From positions 24,636,329-24,700,328 of the forward strand of contig CM019214.1 in assembly GCA_009741485.1 (NCBI GenBank): a stretch of 64,000 bases of DNA, in the 5' to 3' direction. Shown here piece by piece: positions 63,440 through 64,000 of the stretch. Positions within the stretch are counted from its first letter, which is position 1. The number at the start of each line of letters is the position of its first letter. A model generated the notes under the pieces. The model had not been told where the DNA came from. It made no database searches and saw nothing but the letters and a program-made list of their open reading frames with translations. The translations under genes and the position numbers were made by a program. This DNA is from Malurus cyaneus samueli. Its lineage: Eukaryota > Chordata > Aves > Passeriformes > Maluridae.

Positions 63440-63610
63440 GGCCTGGCTGGAGCTGCAAATGGCATTTCTTTAGGCACAGGTAATTAACTGAACTGGAATT
63501 AATGCTCCTGTGTGCTACAAAAAGCGCCCTAGGATTTTAATCAAGACTATTAGTCAGCATATTGCTAAAGCAATGCTGAATTCTGCAGCCCTCCTTATGC
63601 GGCAGTCTCA
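63440..63610. promoter_or_regulatory. Candidate conserved non-coding element with imperfect palindrome
   Basis: GGTAATTAACTG near 63479 and GGAATTAATGC near 63496 are homeodomain-type words. TCAGCATATTGC (63554-63565) and GCAATGCTGA (63570-63579) form an imperfect inverted repeat, with two extra bases in the left arm. The TCAGCA/TGCTGA halves look like half-sites of MAF-type bZIP recognition elements. This is inferred from motif content only. Confidence 0.22.
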
Positions 63611-64000
63611 GTTGATTAAAAATTCACCAAGAGCTTCATTTTACTCCAACTGCACCTCCAAAAGCACCATGTGGCAGTAACATTTTGCCAGGTCCCAGCA
63701 GTCCCAAGGAGCTTCCCTGTGAATGGAGAGCTCTTCACCTGGGGGCAATGCAGAGGGATCCCTTCCAGCCCAGGAGCCCCAGGCTGGCTCAGCCCTGCCT
63801 GCCCTGGACTCCCAGATGAGGAGCCATAGGCGAGCAGGGAGGCAGGTGAGAAGCTGGGCTTTTTCTGCTGGTCTGTGTAGTGCAGAAGGATAAAGCATGT
63901 TTGCATTTAGGCAGTGCCACATTAGAAAGAGCCCTCATGGGTCAGTTCCTGGTTGCCCAAAATGGGCTGGAAGGAGAATATGCCTACTACTGGAAAAAGC
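63611..64000. other. Single-copy non-coding sequence at window end
   Basis: No gene or repeat was recognised. It is somewhat GC-richer between 63750 and 63840. Confidence 0.45.

Noticed and set aside
1..64000. tRNA, rRNA, CRISPR arrays, bacterial operons or phage-like systems
   Set aside because: None found. Composition, CR1 content and lack of dense coding show vertebrate DNA.

Overview
This window looks like nuclear DNA from a bird. It carries CR1 LINE fragments in both orientations and of very different ages. Two of the younger copies end in the octamer-like ATTCTATG tail that marks CR1 3' ends. Inside one CR1 sits a solo LTR of a kind I know from bird endogenous retroviruses. The rest is moderately AT-rich, CpG-poor single-copy sequence with short microsatellites. 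Nothing prokaryotic is present: there are no operons, tRNA or rRNA genes, and no CRISPR array.

I found no protein-coding gene that I can support. The longest open frames (about 140 to 210 codons) either lack a proper ATG, lie inside CR1, or show no recognisable domain. They fit chance or transposon remnants. The window therefore reads as an intergenic region or the inside of a large intron. The nearest thing to a gene part is a possible 138-nt exon at 3237-3374 with good splice-site consensus on both sides. Next is a CpG-dense patch with a TATA-like box at about 25545-25830 that could be a promoter or first exon.

Layout. 1-376: CR1 (+) cut by the window edge, carrying an expanded AGAAG microsatellite. 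424-452: a perfect 12-bp hairpin. 391-8195: single-copy sequence with the exon candidate and an AT-rich homeodomain-type motif cluster near 6221-6264. 8200-9474: CR1 (+) split by a solo LTR. 11326-11826: two abutting CR1 tails on the minus strand, one of them ancient. 13761-14447: a good minus-strand CR1. 17280-18200 and 24890-25100: stretches that look like conserved non-coding elements. 25213-25437: TA repeat and poly-A, followed by the CpG patch. 30000-36780: three more minus-strand CR1 fragments. 47830-50290: an ancient minus-strand CR1 that seems to have been split by a younger plus-strand CR1 at 48588-49536. 51390-51560 and 63440-63610: further candidate regulatory stretches, each holding a palindrome. 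59736-59791: a CR1 tail. 61620-61689: a 35-bp tandem duplication.

I did not identify the locus or the species. Transposon family calls rest on remembered consensus text, not on an alignment. I saw no clear sign of a previously undescribed system. The items most worth testing are the CpG/TATA patch, the exon candidate, the nested insertions and the palindrome-bearing candidate regulatory elements.
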